A model generated the notes under the pieces. That model worked only from the letters and a program-made list of their open reading frames with translations, did not search any database and had not been told where the DNA came from. 64,000 nt of DNA from Candidatus Poribacteria bacterium (GTDB taxonomy: Bacteria > Poribacteria > WGA-4E > WGA-3G): assembly GCA_958295945.1 (NCBI GenBank), contig OY282386.1:4706204-4770203 (forward strand), written 5' to 3'. Numbering within the stretch: the first letter of the stretch is position 1; the number at the start of each line of letters is the position of its first letter. This document shows, one piece after another, positions 35,743 through 45,156 of the stretch. Both the position numbers and the translations under genes were made by a program.

Positions 35743-36801
35743 ATGGAAGTATGGAAACAACTTGTTAGGGATACCGTCAACACCCCAGAAAAACTAGCAG
35801 CTATATTTGATGTTGACATTGAGGAAATGCGTCGAATACACAAAGAATTTCCTATCCGAATAAATCCATATTATCTTAGTCTAATTGAGAAACCCGGTGA
35901 CCCGATTTGGAAGCAGGTAGTTCCTGATACAAGAGAACTCATCAGCACAGGTGTAGAAGACCCCCTGCACGAAGAGGATGATAGTGATGTGCCTAATGTC
36001 ACACATCGATACCCTGACCGTGTTCTATTCTATGTGAATTATATGTGTCCGATCTATTGCCGTTTCTGCACACGCAAACGGAAGGTCGGAGATCCTCACT
36101 CAATCTCTGAAAACAACATTGAAATAGGGCTTGCGTATATTCAGGAACACACTGAAATTCGTGATGTAATTATTTCAGGTGGTGATCCGCTAATGCTCAC
36201 TGATAAGAAAATTGATATGATAGTTAGCGGACTCCGTGCAATTGAACATATAGAGATTATTCGTATCGGATCGCGTGTTCCGGTAACCCTACCCCAACGT
36301 ATTACTCCAGAATTGTGTGGTATATTAAAACGCAACCATCCATTTTATATAAATACACACTTCAACCATCCTCGTGAAATCACACCAGAAACAGAAAAAG
36401 CGTGTGGCATGTTAGCCGATGCAGGCATTCCACTCGGAAACCAAACTGTTTTACTCAAAGGTGTAAATGACGATCCTAAAGTAATGGTAGAATTGATGAA
36501 AGGCTTATTGCGGATTCGTGTAAAACCTTACTACATCTATCAAGCGGATCTTGTCGTTGGAACTGACCATTTTAGAACAGCAGTCAAAACAGGATTAGAT
36601 ATCGTTTCGGCATTACGCGGACATATCTCTGGTCTTGGTGTGCCGCATTATGTCATTGATGCCCCTGGTGGTGGTGGAAAAATCGCCTTAATTCCCGATC
36701 CTGTTGTTGCTTTTGATGACGATGAAATCCAACTTCGCAACTTTGAAGGGAATACCTACAGTTATCCGAGTACTCCCTTCTATGATGAGGATTGGCTATA
36801 A
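35743..36801 (+). CDS. KamA/EpmB-family radical SAM aminomutase
   Basis: 352 residues from the ATG at 35743, 9 bases after AAAGGA; a TTG six codons upstream is less likely. The iron-sulfur motif CPIYCRFC (C102, C106, C109) is followed by TRKRKVGD. IISGGDPLML and INTHFNHPREITPE are typical of lysine 2,3-aminomutases. The length is nearer to EpmB (which makes beta-lysine for EF-P) than to the longer catabolic KamA, but no efp or epmA gene is nearby, so the precise role is open. Confidence 0.87.
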   Translation: MEVWKQLVRDTVNTPEKLAAIFDVDIEEMRRIHKEFPIRINPYYLSLIEKPGDPIWKQVVPDTRELISTGVEDPLHEEDDSDVPNVTHRYPDRVLFYVNYMCPIYCRFCTRKRKVGDPHSISENNIEIGLAYIQEHTEIRDVIISGGDPLMLTDKKIDMIVSGLRAIEHIEIIRIGSRVPVTLPQRITPELCGILKRNHPFYINTHFNHPREITPETEKACGMLADAGIPLGNQTVLLKGVNDDPKVMVELMKGLLRIRVKPYYIYQADLVVGTDHFRTAVKTGLDIVSALRGHISGLGVPHYVIDAPGGGGKIALIPDPVVAFDDDEIQLRNFEGNTYSYPSTPFYDEDWL

Positions 36802-36805
36802 GAAA

Positions 36806-37588
36806 CTATTCCTCTTTCGCTGTTTCTATAGTTTGCTGCTTAATGAATGGACTCAACAGATCAATCGGAATTGGAAAGATAACTGTTGAATTTTTCTCCG
36901 CACTTACTTCAACTAATGCCTGAAGAAATCGCAATTGAATAGCAGTAGGAGTTTCACTAAGGATTTCTGCAGCATTCGTAAGAACTTGTGCAGACTCAAA
37001 CTCACCTTCTGCGTGAACAACTTTTGCCCTTCTTTCACGCTCCGCCTCTGCCTGTTTTGCCATCAAACGTTGCATCTCTATGGGTAGATCAACGTGTTTT
37101 ATTTCCATTGAATGAACTTCAACACCCCACGGTTCGCACTGCTTCTTGATGATTTCTCCTAAATCCTGATTGAGTTTTTCACGTTCAGATAACAGATCGT
37201 CAAGTTCAGCACGACCAAGCGCACTTCGGAGCGTCGTTTGTGCAATTTGACTAATTGCAAAACCGAATTCTTCCACCTCAATTACTGCTCTATCAGGTTC
37301 TGTCACCCTGAAGGTAAGAACAGCATTAACATTGACAGACACGTTATCTTTTGTAATTACATCTTGAGGAGTGACATCGTTTACGATTACTCTTAGACTA
37401 ATACGCTGCATCCGTTCAATCCAAAAAGGTATCATCAGAACGAGTCCTGGTCCACGTGTGTTTATGTATCGTCCTAATCTGAATATGACTGCGCGTTCGT
37501 ATTCTTTGAGAATCCGAACACTCGTTGCTATCATAATAATCACACCGATTGCTATGGCAACATGATATGCTTCTATTCCTGGTAGCAT
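36806..37588 (-). CDS. Slipin / stomatin-like SPFH (band 7) membrane protein
   Basis: 260 residues. An N-terminal membrane segment ([19 protein letters not shown]) is followed by the SPFH domain start [27 protein letters not shown]. Later come [19 protein letters not shown] and the coiled-coil-forming [25 protein letters not shown]. Slipins organise membrane microdomains and often pair with NfeD, which is absent here. The gene converges on the radical SAM gene (4-bp gap) and lies 13 bp after the GH5-like gene. Confidence 0.9.
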   Translation of the reverse strand: MLPGIEAYHVAIAIGVIIMIATSVRILKEYERAVIFRLGRYINTRGPGLVLMIPFWIERMQRISLRVIVNDVTPQDVITKDNVSVNVNAVLTFRVTEPDRAVIEVEEFGFAISQIAQTTLRSALGRAELDDLLSEREKLNQDLGEIIKKQCEPWGVEVHSMEIKHVDLPIEMQRLMAKQAEAERERRAKVVHAEGEFESAQVLTNAAEILSETPTAIQLRFLQALVEVSAEKNSTVIFPIPIDLLSPFIKQQTIETAKEE

Positions 37589-37601
37589 TTAAATTTCCTT
37601 T

Positions 37602-38621
37602 CTATTCACCGTGTCCCGTTATGTCGCGTATCTTTTGAAAAAAAGCACGTTTCCTCGGAGTGTTGATTTGCCACTGCACTGGAACAGATTGATACCCATT
37701 ATGGTAATCATTTTCACCTGGATCAAAATACCCCCAAGAAGCGTATTGACTGATAGCAGCCATACAGTTATTCATCGGTTTATCAAAGTCAAAATGGTCA
37801 TCTTCATTGAACAGTATCGGCATCGGACGGTAACCAGTGACATGCCGTGTCTGCTGAACCATTTCCATAATACGATTTGGATCTCTGACACCGTTGCCGT
37901 GAACAAGTATAAAGTCAGATGTCTGCACTACATTTTCAAAGGGCACTCGTCCACCACCATAACTTGTCCCAACCAAATATCTTCTGCCATCTCGGTTTAT
38001 TGATTTGACGCGTTCAATCAATTCAGGCACTCTTTCTGGTTGAAGTATTTCATGTGAATACCTAACGTTACATTCGTTATTTACTTCAACAATTACGTTG
38101 GTATATCCGATATCAAAAAGCCATCCAGTAGCATTATCTGTAGCACGTTTTACTGCATCTTCATCCTCCAGTCGCTGGTCTTGTCCAAAATAGAAATATC
38201 CGAGAATAACCACCATACCAAGTTCATCAGCAAAGTCAATAATACGTTTGAGACGCGAAAGGTAATCGGGATTTAGACTTCCATCTGCCTCTATTCCCGA
38301 ATTATGCCACGGTTGCGATTTTGAATATCCTTCTGGACTTCCACCTTGTAAGTTTATTGTGAATGCTAATACTCCGTATGCACGCCATGCAGGCATTGCC
38401 GACAAAAATTCACGGGTGTTGCGTTCTGCGTCCCATTTCCCCGTATCGGGATATTCCCAACGGTGTATTGTTTCTGGATTTCGGTCATCAAAGATACCTT
38501 GCACCATACGACTATTAAGTAATAGTCCTTCTATCTTATGTCCTTCGTAGTTACGTCCTGAATATGTAATTTCACCATTTATATAAAACGCATCTTCTAT
38601 GATGCTGACATGTGTATTCAT
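37602..38621 (-). CDS. Cellulase-like (GH5-type TIM barrel) protein
   Basis: 339 residues without a signal peptide. Features are AWRAYGVLAFTINLQGG, IDFADELGMVVILGYFYFG, NVIVEVNNECN (NxE, the usual acid/base position) and PILFNEDDHF (a Glu at the nucleophile position). These fit a glycoside-hydrolase clan A barrel. The substrate is unknown and the lack of a signal peptide suggests a cytoplasmic enzyme or a non-hydrolytic relative. An imperfect ribosome binding site (GGAGAA) precedes the ATG. Confidence 0.68.
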   Translation of the reverse strand: MNTHVSIIEDAFYINGEITYSGRNYEGHKIEGLLLNSRMVQGIFDDRNPETIHRWEYPDTGKWDAERNTREFLSAMPAWRAYGVLAFTINLQGGSPEGYSKSQPWHNSGIEADGSLNPDYLSRLKRIIDFADELGMVVILGYFYFGQDQRLEDEDAVKRATDNATGWLFDIGYTNVIVEVNNECNVRYSHEILQPERVPELIERVKSINRDGRRYLVGTSYGGGRVPFENVVQTSDFILVHGNGVRDPNRIMEMVQQTRHVTGYRPMPILFNEDDHFDFDKPMNNCMAAISQYASWGYFDPGENDYHNGYQSVPVQWQINTPRKRAFFQKIRDITGHGE

Positions 38622-38979
38622 ACTTCTCCAATTATTCTTCTTTCATACTATTTCCTACATTTTAGCATTTCTCAAGAGATTATGCAATATAGTAGGTTCT
38701 TTAGGGTGTGTAAAGTTTTTGTCACTGTAGACATCAATTCAAGCGAAAAACCTGTCCTCTATTGTAGGGGCGGGTCTCTGTGCCCCGCCATTCCTTGTCC
38801 TGTAAGGCAACGGGCGGGCACAGAGACCCGCCCCTACAATCGCTGGTAAGAAGTTAGTGCAAAATCTGCCGTGATTCGGAGTTCGCTCCTACAGGCTTGT
38901 GATCATATTTTGTCAATAACTTTACACACTCAAAGCAATCCACTAAATTGACACCTATGGTGCAGTTAGGAAACCATTC
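38622..38979. other. Intergenic region filled by a large palindromic element
   Basis: Between the GH5-like and nagZ genes (358 bp) lie the 224-bp element at 38706-38929 and a partial repeat at 38943-38989. No coding sequence is supported. Confidence 0.7.
38706..38929. mobile_element. MITE-like element with 19-bp terminal inverted repeats and a perfect 25-bp internal inverted repeat
   Basis: GTGTGTAAAGTTTTTGTCA (38706-38724) and TGTCAATAACTTTACACAC (38911-38929) are inverted repeats with 17 of 19 matches. Inside, 38761-38785 and 38816-38840 form a perfect 25-bp inverted repeat built on GGGGCGGG/CCCGCCCC. A third small palindrome (GGAGTTCGCTCC) lies near 38879. The G+C-rich core stands out from the AT-rich surroundings. 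No protein is encoded. Confidence 0.7.
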
Positions 38980-38989
38980 CTACCGATTA
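38943..38989. repeat. Partial palindromic repeat overlapping the end of nagZ
   Basis: CTAAATTGACACCTATGGTG (38943-38962) is the inverse, with one base difference, of the left flank of the repeat after degP (18773). It continues CAGTTAGGAAACC and CCTACCG, the same core words. The repeat overlaps the last codons of nagZ, so its insertion may have replaced the original end of that gene. Confidence 0.6.
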
Positions 38990-40638
38990 AGTAACACAGG
39001 CAACTTACCTGTTGCTTGTCTCTTTCCAAGTAATACTTCTATTGCTGCCAACAAAGAATAATAGTTGTCATCATAGGTGGCAATGGCACATTCAACATTG
39101 GGACATTCGCGGAGGTGATAGGGAGATGCAGTGGAGATAGCAACTATCGGAACAGAAGTTTTCTGACTTAACTCATGCACCATTTTCGCATGCTGTAAAT
39201 TATCTATTCCCACAACGATAATAGAAGGTTTTGATGACAACAAATAGGGTATGTATTGCCGCGTGATCAATTTAGGCGGAATCATCACAGTTCTGACATG
39301 TGCAAGTTCTGTATGCGCTTTCATGAAAGTGTTTGAAAAGTCGCGGGAGGGGCTGACGATAAGCACCGGTTGTTTCGGGGCTTCATCCAATGGGAGAATT
39401 CCAGGTGTGTCCTTAACAATAGTTACTGCTTGTGTTGAAATTGTTTGCGCGATATCTCTGTGTTTTCTACTTCCTACAACAGAAAGCGGTGAGTTGATTG
39501 CCTTTGGGTTTGCTATATGTTCATAGTTCCTATCAAACAAACCGTATGCATTTTTGCTCTTTAGAATACGACGTACTGAGTCGTCAAGACGAGCTTTTGT
39601 TATATTTCGTGTCTTTACTGCTCGTAGTATAGCACTATATGCCGATTGTTGCTTTTTTAATGTCCATGGTACGAGTAATATGTCCGCTCCTGCTTGAAAT
39701 GCAGCTACTGATGCATGTCTAATATCATGAGTTTCCTCAATCGCCTTCATTTCAAGATCATCTGTAATTATTAGACCCTCAAATCCAAGTTCCTGTCGTA
39801 ATAGCTTATTTAAAATTGTGCGTGAAAGTGTCGCTGGAAACTTTAAATCAAGTTCTGGATAATGTACGTGTGCTGTCATTATTGCACCAACACCTGCGTC
39901 AATCGCCACACGAAAAGGTGACAAGTCAACATCGTGCATACGTTTTTTCTTTTTAGCAACTAACGGTAATTTCTTGTATGAATCTGCACTCGTATCACCG
40001 TGTCCAGGAAAATGCTTCGCAGTAGCGAGCACACCTTGTCTCTGTAGACCACGAATATAAGCTGAACCAAGTTGAGAGACATTTTCTGCTGAATCACCGA
40101 AAGAACGGACACCAATCGCAGGATTCTTAGGATTAGTGTTAACATCCAAGACAGGTGCAAAATTGAGATTTATACCTAACACAGCCAATTCAGTACCGGT
40201 AACATCACCCGCTTTTTCTGCTAACTTCTGTGAACGAGTTGCACCCAATGCCATATTTCCAGGAAAGGTTGTCGCACCTTTGTGCAACCGAGTGACTTTC
40301 CCTCCCTCTTGGTCAATAGCAATGAAAAGTGGTATGCCTTTTGGGGTGGTTTGGGCAAGTTTTTGAAGTTCTGTCGTTAAGGCAGCTACCTGTTCAGGAG
40401 TTTGTATATTCTTAGCATATAAAATTATTCCACCGATAAAACGTTTGGTTATATGTGCTTTCGGAACAGGACCTACTTGTCTCCCGCCAATTCCACAGAT
40501 GAAGAGTTGTCCAACCTTCTCCTCTAATGTCATCCTACCAATTATTCCATCAATCTCTAAATCAGATAGAGCAATTGCAGGAACTGTTTGAGACATCGCT
40601 AAAGAGATACATAAAAGCAGTGTATATATGTTTCGCAT
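38980..40638 (-). CDS. nagZ: Beta-N-acetylhexosaminidase, glycoside hydrolase family 3 (NagZ-like)
   Basis: 552 residues with an N-terminal signal peptide (MRNIYTLLLCISLAMSQTVPAIA). The GH3 barrel has FIAIDQEGGKVTRL, the NagZ signature KHFPGHGDTSADSY with the catalytic His/Asp, and the nucleophile Asp in LIITDDLEMKAI. A C-terminal GH3 alpha/beta sandwich (about 380-552) makes it longer than cytoplasmic NagZ (about 340). It therefore resembles the exported two-domain form. It probably trims N-acetylglucosamine from peptidoglycan or chitin fragments. Confidence 0.88.
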   Translation of the reverse strand: MRNIYTLLLCISLAMSQTVPAIALSDLEIDGIIGRMTLEEKVGQLFICGIGGRQVGPVPKAHITKRFIGGIILYAKNIQTPEQVAALTTELQKLAQTTPKGIPLFIAIDQEGGKVTRLHKGATTFPGNMALGATRSQKLAEKAGDVTGTELAVLGINLNFAPVLDVNTNPKNPAIGVRSFGDSAENVSQLGSAYIRGLQRQGVLATAKHFPGHGDTSADSYKKLPLVAKKKKRMHDVDLSPFRVAIDAGVGAIMTAHVHYPELDLKFPATLSRTILNKLLRQELGFEGLIITDDLEMKAIEETHDIRHASVAAFQAGADILLVPWTLKKQQSAYSAILRAVKTRNITKARLDDSVRRILKSKNAYGLFDRNYEHIANPKAINSPLSVVGSRKHRDIAQTISTQAVTIVKDTPGILPLDEAPKQPVLIVSPSRDFSNTFMKAHTELAHVRTVMIPPKLITRQYIPYLLSSKPSIIVVGIDNLQHAKMVHELSQKTSVPIVAISTASPYHLRECPNVECAIATYDDNYYSLLAAIEVLLGKRQATGKLPVLLNR

Positions 40639-40660
40639 GTCTTATCTCCAATTAACTTTT

Positions 40661-40798
40661 TATAGTAAAAATCATAATTATTTACACACGACGGTAGGTT
40701 CGGTTTCCTAACCGAACCGGTGTTTGTTCAGTCTCATAGATGCGGTTAGGAAACCGCATCTACCGAGGAGTGTGAACGTATTTTTACATTTCACTATA
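40661..40798. mobile_element. MITE-like element, 138 bp, with two stem-loops
   Basis: The element begins TATAGTAAAAATC and ends TTTCACTATA. Two internal hairpins are GGTTCGGTT/AACCGAACC (40697-40718) and GATGCGGTT/AACCGCATC (40739-40760). The inverted right end matches the left end of the element at 20127 at 25 of 29 positions. It fills the whole gap upstream of nagZ. Confidence 0.72.
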
Positions 40799-40805
40799 AT
40801 AGTAA

Positions 40806-43800
40806 CTACTGGATCTTCTGTGAAAGTGCTTTAAAATATTGCCTGAGTTGTTCACGATATTGAAAAGGTATATTTTCTAATTCCTTAGCATTTGGATTAG
40901 TTTCAAGTTTTCGTACGATTTCTAAAAGTTCTGGATGTAACGGCGGTACATCTTGCGAAGGGGTAGTCGGTCTTTTGGCAACTTCTGCTTTACGTTTTTT
41001 ACCGACATCACGTTTTTGTAATGATTTTAAACTATCCAACATCCTTGTAACTATTCTTTCCTGCTGTTCAATAACATCATCGTTGAGAGTGCCTTGCTCA
41101 AGTTTTCTCTCAACATCACCCATTTCCTCGGCAACATCTCTTAGGCTTCCAAGCATTTCGGCAGCTTCTTCAACTAACTCAGCCAGTCGTTCAGTTGCTT
41201 CGCGGATTAGTTGTTGTTGTCCTGCGAGTCGTTCAAGACGCTGCTGTAGACCGGGAGTTCTCCCTTGTTCGCGCATCTGTTGACTCAGGTTTTGTGCCAT
41301 CTGATTCAGTTGCTCTTGACTTTGTGCAAGCTGTTGCAGCTGTTCCAACATATCTTGCAATCCACCAGCACCCATCTGTTGGTTCATCTGTGCCATCGCA
41401 TTTAATATATCAAAAATTACTTGGTTGAGATTAGCAAGTGCTTGTCTTTGTATAGGTAGTGCAAGATTTGTCTGCCGATCTTCCAACGCACGCGCCGCCC
41501 GTTTTAATGCATCACTCGATTCATTCAACCGCCAGACTATTTTCGGATCTATCTGCATCTGTTGCTTACCAAGTTCCCACAGTTTGTCGGCAATATGATC
41601 AATACTGTTTGCTGTACTGAGTTCTTTACCTGCAAGCTGCTGCAATCGTAAAACTTCACTTGGTATGTATTCCTGCATGTTTGTTGTCACAAACTCCCTC
41701 GTTTGATTTATGACATTCTCATGCTGATGTGAAAGATACAAACCACTCTTGACCGCTTCTCGCATTGCAGTTAATGTCTGATCTGCATTTGAACCTTCCA
41801 TAAACTCCAATGCATTATCTAAGCCTTGTGCTAATTCAGTCATTGTTTCTTCGGCTTCCCTACCTGTATTGAGTGCATCCTGTGTCTCTGAATTCCGTAG
41901 ATTCTCGCTTGTATTTTGCAGGTTTTCCGATAGATTCTGATCTTTGGTATATTGATTGAGGCGTTTTACTTCGTCCGCAATTTTCTGGATTTGTGGTGCG
42001 GTGTTCTCTTGAGATTGTGCCATCTCTGACATATCGTTACCGAGTGTATTCAACTTTTCACTGAGTTTATCAGATTCCTGTGTAATTCTATCTTCCTTCT
42101 GTGCAACATCGTTGAGTTCAGTTTGTTCCAATGAAGTATCCGCTTGTTGAGTTTGATCAGAGTCTTCAGTTTGTTGTGCTTCAGTTGTCTCAGATTCCGT
42201 TGACTCTGAATTAACTAATGAATCCATCAATTCCTTTTGCTGGTCAGCGAGATCTTGCGCCTGCTTGGCTGCTGCTTCAAGTTTCTGCTGCATTATCATT
42301 TGTTGATATAAGGATTTCATACGTTCAAGCTGCTGTTGGAACTGCTCCTGATTGAAGTTCGCTTCAGTCATTGACCTTTCTTGTTCAGTCAACTGTTGGT
42401 GAGCTAACGCCTCGTTCAATTTATTCAAAAGTTCTTGATGTTCTTCTGATAGTGCTTCTTTCATCAACTCTTGAAGTTCCTGATATTTCTGAATCGTTTC
42501 TGGTTCAAAGAGTTGATTCTTCTCAATATCTTCAGTTGTCTGTTCCATGCCAGAGATGAGTTCATTTGCTTTCTTTTTGATTTCTTCTTGGGTTTCAACA
42601 ACTTGCTGCAGCAGTTTCTTATCTGAATGCGAAAATTCTTTGAACTTACGAATCTTGTCAAGAAGTTGGTCAACAACGCCTGTTGCTTCAGACTGTTCAT
42701 CAAATAACTCGTCTAAACCGTATTGTTCTGCCTCTTGTTCTGTCGCAAGGTCATCATATAATTCGTACAATGTTGGAAATCGTAGCGTGTATGTGCGTGA
42801 TTTACCGATATTTGCACCGGAAACATCATCAGTGTCAAGTGCCTGAACATAATAAGAGAGTGTATCCCCAGGGAAGAGTCCAATTGGATCAATATCCCAA
42901 GTGTATGTGATGAACTGTGATGTCTGTGGTGGGGATGTGTTCACTGGGATTTGCTTGAGTGTAATTATCTTATCATCTACATTCTCTTTTTGTATTCGAT
43001 GTACCAATTGTAACGCCTGAATTCCATAGTCATCCGTTGCTTCAACTTTGAGTTTGACAAGCATGTCATTATCCAGAACCAAGTCTTTACCCGGTTCAAC
43101 AATTTCAACTTGTGGTGGAGAATCTTTGTATACATTCAGCGTATAAACAAGAGGATCAATGTTTGTTAGACCTTCGTTATCCTGTATCTGAATATGGTAT
43201 GTCCCTGCTTGCTCTGCAATGAAACTTCCTTCTATTCCTGCCTCTGCATCAACTTTCAACTTTATAAGTTCTGCATCTTCAAAGATTAGATGTGCTTCAG
43301 ATAATGGTTTGTTGCTTTCGCCCGTTAACACTACCTCAGTGCCATATAATACTTCCGCATCCCCTGTATTTGCTTCAAGAGTTTGGGATGGAAGCTGCGT
43401 GTATGCTGGATAATTGAGTTGTAGTTGAAAAGTCTTGACAATCGGTTCATGACTAACAGATATTTGAAATCGTTCAGATGCATTGTCTTTTGTTGAAACA
43501 TAGTATCGTAGGGAACGATCAATGTTCTCAACCTTTGCTATATAAGGAATCTCTGTGGGTTCCCGGTTCATCAGAATGGATTGCCATTTCTCTTTTTCAA
43601 CAAGGTGCGGTAAGTCATTCTCTACATTTTCAACAATCTGTTCAATATCAGTGGAGTCTGGAACAATATTCCTCTGTTCTTCTGTTTCTTCAGTTTGTGT
43701 TAATCGGTAATACACATAAACAGGTGCATCAAGGTGACCACTTACTTTCGCACTGATAGTAACATCTTCACCACGTTTAATTTTGACGTTCCCAGGATTT

Positions 43801-44417
43801 ACCTCTTCTATCTGTACCGTAAATCCATCCATCGGTGATTTTGGTAAGGATTCCAATGTTTGTGAGAACCCTTTTAATGCAGATGGTAGAAAGAAATTAG
43901 TGAGTACTAAAATTCCTACAGAAATTACAGCAATTCCAGCATTACGTTTGATTTTACTATATTCAGTCTGAAATATCTGCTTCTGTTCAATTTTCTCTAC
44001 ATCATCTTGTGTTTGCTGGATCAACTGTTCTACAAATTCCTGAGCATACCCTAATCGGTTGTTCTCAAGAGTAGGTTTGAGTTGAACTGCACTGAGTATC
44101 CTATTTTCTATGTTTGGATACGATTTTTCAAGATACGCAGCAACTTTAGTATGTGAGAATTTACGTAATTGTGGTAAGACAAGAATCCGAAATGTAAAAT
44201 AGATCAATAAACCGAATGAAACAACTACTATGCCACCTCGGAAAAGACGGGGAAGTGGCAGATATAAAAGCAGAAGAACTCCTGTCATTACAATAGCAAG
44301 CGTGCTGAACCATCTCAACAAACTATCTGAAAAGATTAGCCATCGCCAAGTTCTGCGTATCGTAATCAATTTGGCAATAATGGTCTGATAAATCCGGTTA
44401 GTGTTTTGATTTGACAT
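40806..44417 (-). CDS. Large membrane protein, DUF4175-like, with long Gln/Glu-rich coiled coils
   Basis: 1203 residues from the ATG at 44417, preceded by AAAGGA; a TTG six codons upstream is unlikely. Two hydrophobic stretches near 32-75 and one near 160-180 anchor it. Ig-like beta domains follow (to about 560). The remainder is coiled coil rich in Q, E, L, M, with runs such as QQMGAGGLQDMLEQLQQLAQ. This fits the DUF4175-type proteins encoded next to VWA and DUF4159 genes in many uncultured bacteria. The function is unknown; a structural or sensing role in the envelope is inferred. Confidence 0.7.
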   Translation of the reverse strand: MSNQNTNRIYQTIIAKLITIRRTWRWLIFSDSLLRWFSTLAIVMTGVLLLLYLPLPRLFRGGIVVVSFGLLIYFTFRILVLPQLRKFSHTKVAAYLEKSYPNIENRILSAVQLKPTLENNRLGYAQEFVEQLIQQTQDDVEKIEQKQIFQTEYSKIKRNAGIAVISVGILVLTNFFLPSALKGFSQTLESLPKSPMDGFTVQIEEVNPGNVKIKRGEDVTISAKVSGHLDAPVYVYYRLTQTEETEEQRNIVPDSTDIEQIVENVENDLPHLVEKEKWQSILMNREPTEIPYIAKVENIDRSLRYYVSTKDNASERFQISVSHEPIVKTFQLQLNYPAYTQLPSQTLEANTGDAEVLYGTEVVLTGESNKPLSEAHLIFEDAELIKLKVDAEAGIEGSFIAEQAGTYHIQIQDNEGLTNIDPLVYTLNVYKDSPPQVEIVEPGKDLVLDNDMLVKLKVEATDDYGIQALQLVHRIQKENVDDKIITLKQIPVNTSPPQTSQFITYTWDIDPIGLFPGDTLSYYVQALDTDDVSGANIGKSRTYTLRFPTLYELYDDLATEQEAEQYGLDELFDEQSEATGVVDQLLDKIRKFKEFSHSDKKLLQQVVETQEEIKKKANELISGMEQTTEDIEKNQLFEPETIQKYQELQELMKEALSEEHQELLNKLNEALAHQQLTEQERSMTEANFNQEQFQQQLERMKSLYQQMIMQQKLEAAAKQAQDLADQQKELMDSLVNSESTESETTEAQQTEDSDQTQQADTSLEQTELNDVAQKEDRITQESDKLSEKLNTLGNDMSEMAQSQENTAPQIQKIADEVKRLNQYTKDQNLSENLQNTSENLRNSETQDALNTGREAEETMTELAQGLDNALEFMEGSNADQTLTAMREAVKSGLYLSHQHENVINQTREFVTTNMQEYIPSEVLRLQQLAGKELSTANSIDHIADKLWELGKQQMQIDPKIVWRLNESSDALKRAARALEDRQTNLALPIQRQALANLNQVIFDILNAMAQMNQQMGAGGLQDMLEQLQQLAQSQEQLNQMAQNLSQQMREQGRTPGLQQRLERLAGQQQLIREATERLAELVEEAAEMLGSLRDVAEEMGDVERKLEQGTLNDDVIEQQERIVTRMLDSLKSLQKRDVGKKRKAEVAKRPTTPSQDVPPLHPELLEIVRKLETNPNAKELENIPFQYREQLRQYFKALSQKIQ

Positions 44418-44461
44418 TACTTTTCCTTTGTACAATTTGACCTATATACATTTGATGAATT

Positions 44462-45142
44462 TTATTGAGTCAGCACATATACAGCAATATTGACAGCCAT
44501 TTTGGATGCCAATTCACGCACTTCTGGCGTATCATCTGGATGTACTCTTGCATCTTCCAAGCCATCACCAATATCAGCACTGTATGCATAGAAAACCGCC
44601 ATTCTACCATCATGGAACAAACCAAAACCTTGTGCAGGTTCTGAATCGTGTTCATGTATTTTGGGGAGTCCCTGCAAATCGTAATAACAGTTATAAATAT
44701 GATGATTATTCGGTATTGGCTGCAATTCCTGATCTGGAAAAACCCTACCTATTTCCCTACGAAAACTTTTGTCTAATCCGTAATCATCATTTACAAAGAG
44801 AAAACCACCACTTGTAAGATATTGTCGCAATGCTGATACTTCGTTTTCTGTCAAACGGATATTCCCATGGCCAACAATATATAGCATGGGATATTGATAG
44901 AGCACATGATCGGTTAGTTTAAGTATTACACGGTCGTCAGCAGTTGCGATATCTGTCCTTTCGCGTAAAATTCGAAGCCAATTTCCAATTGCAGACGGAT
45001 CCCCATACCAATCACCACCCCCGCCATACTGAACTTGAGCAATTGTAAAGAGTTCTCCTGCATTTTTTGTGCCAATTATAGAAAAGAATAGAAAAAAACA
45101 GAATACAATTAATTTTATTCTTGAAATATATCTATTGAACAT
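44462..45142 (-). CDS. DUF4159 domain protein
   Basis: 226 residues with an N-terminal signal or anchor (IKLIVFCFFLFFSIIGT). The DUF4159 pattern is clear: FTIAQVQYGGGGDWYGDP, LYQYPMLYIVGHGNIRLTENE, and YLTSGGFLFVNDDYG. The fold is related to class-I glutamine-amidotransferase-like domains but without catalytic function assigned. It sits between the VWA and DUF4175-like genes with gaps of 14 and 44 bp, a conserved arrangement. Confidence 0.88.
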   Translation of the reverse strand: MFNRYISRIKLIVFCFFLFFSIIGTKNAGELFTIAQVQYGGGGDWYGDPSAIGNWLRILRERTDIATADDRVILKLTDHVLYQYPMLYIVGHGNIRLTENEVSALRQYLTSGGFLFVNDDYGLDKSFRREIGRVFPDQELQPIPNNHHIYNCYYDLQGLPKIHEHDSEPAQGFGLFHDGRMAVFYAYSADIGDGLEDARVHPDDTPEVRELASKMAVNIAVYVLTQ

Positions 45143-45156
45143 AACAAATTATAATC

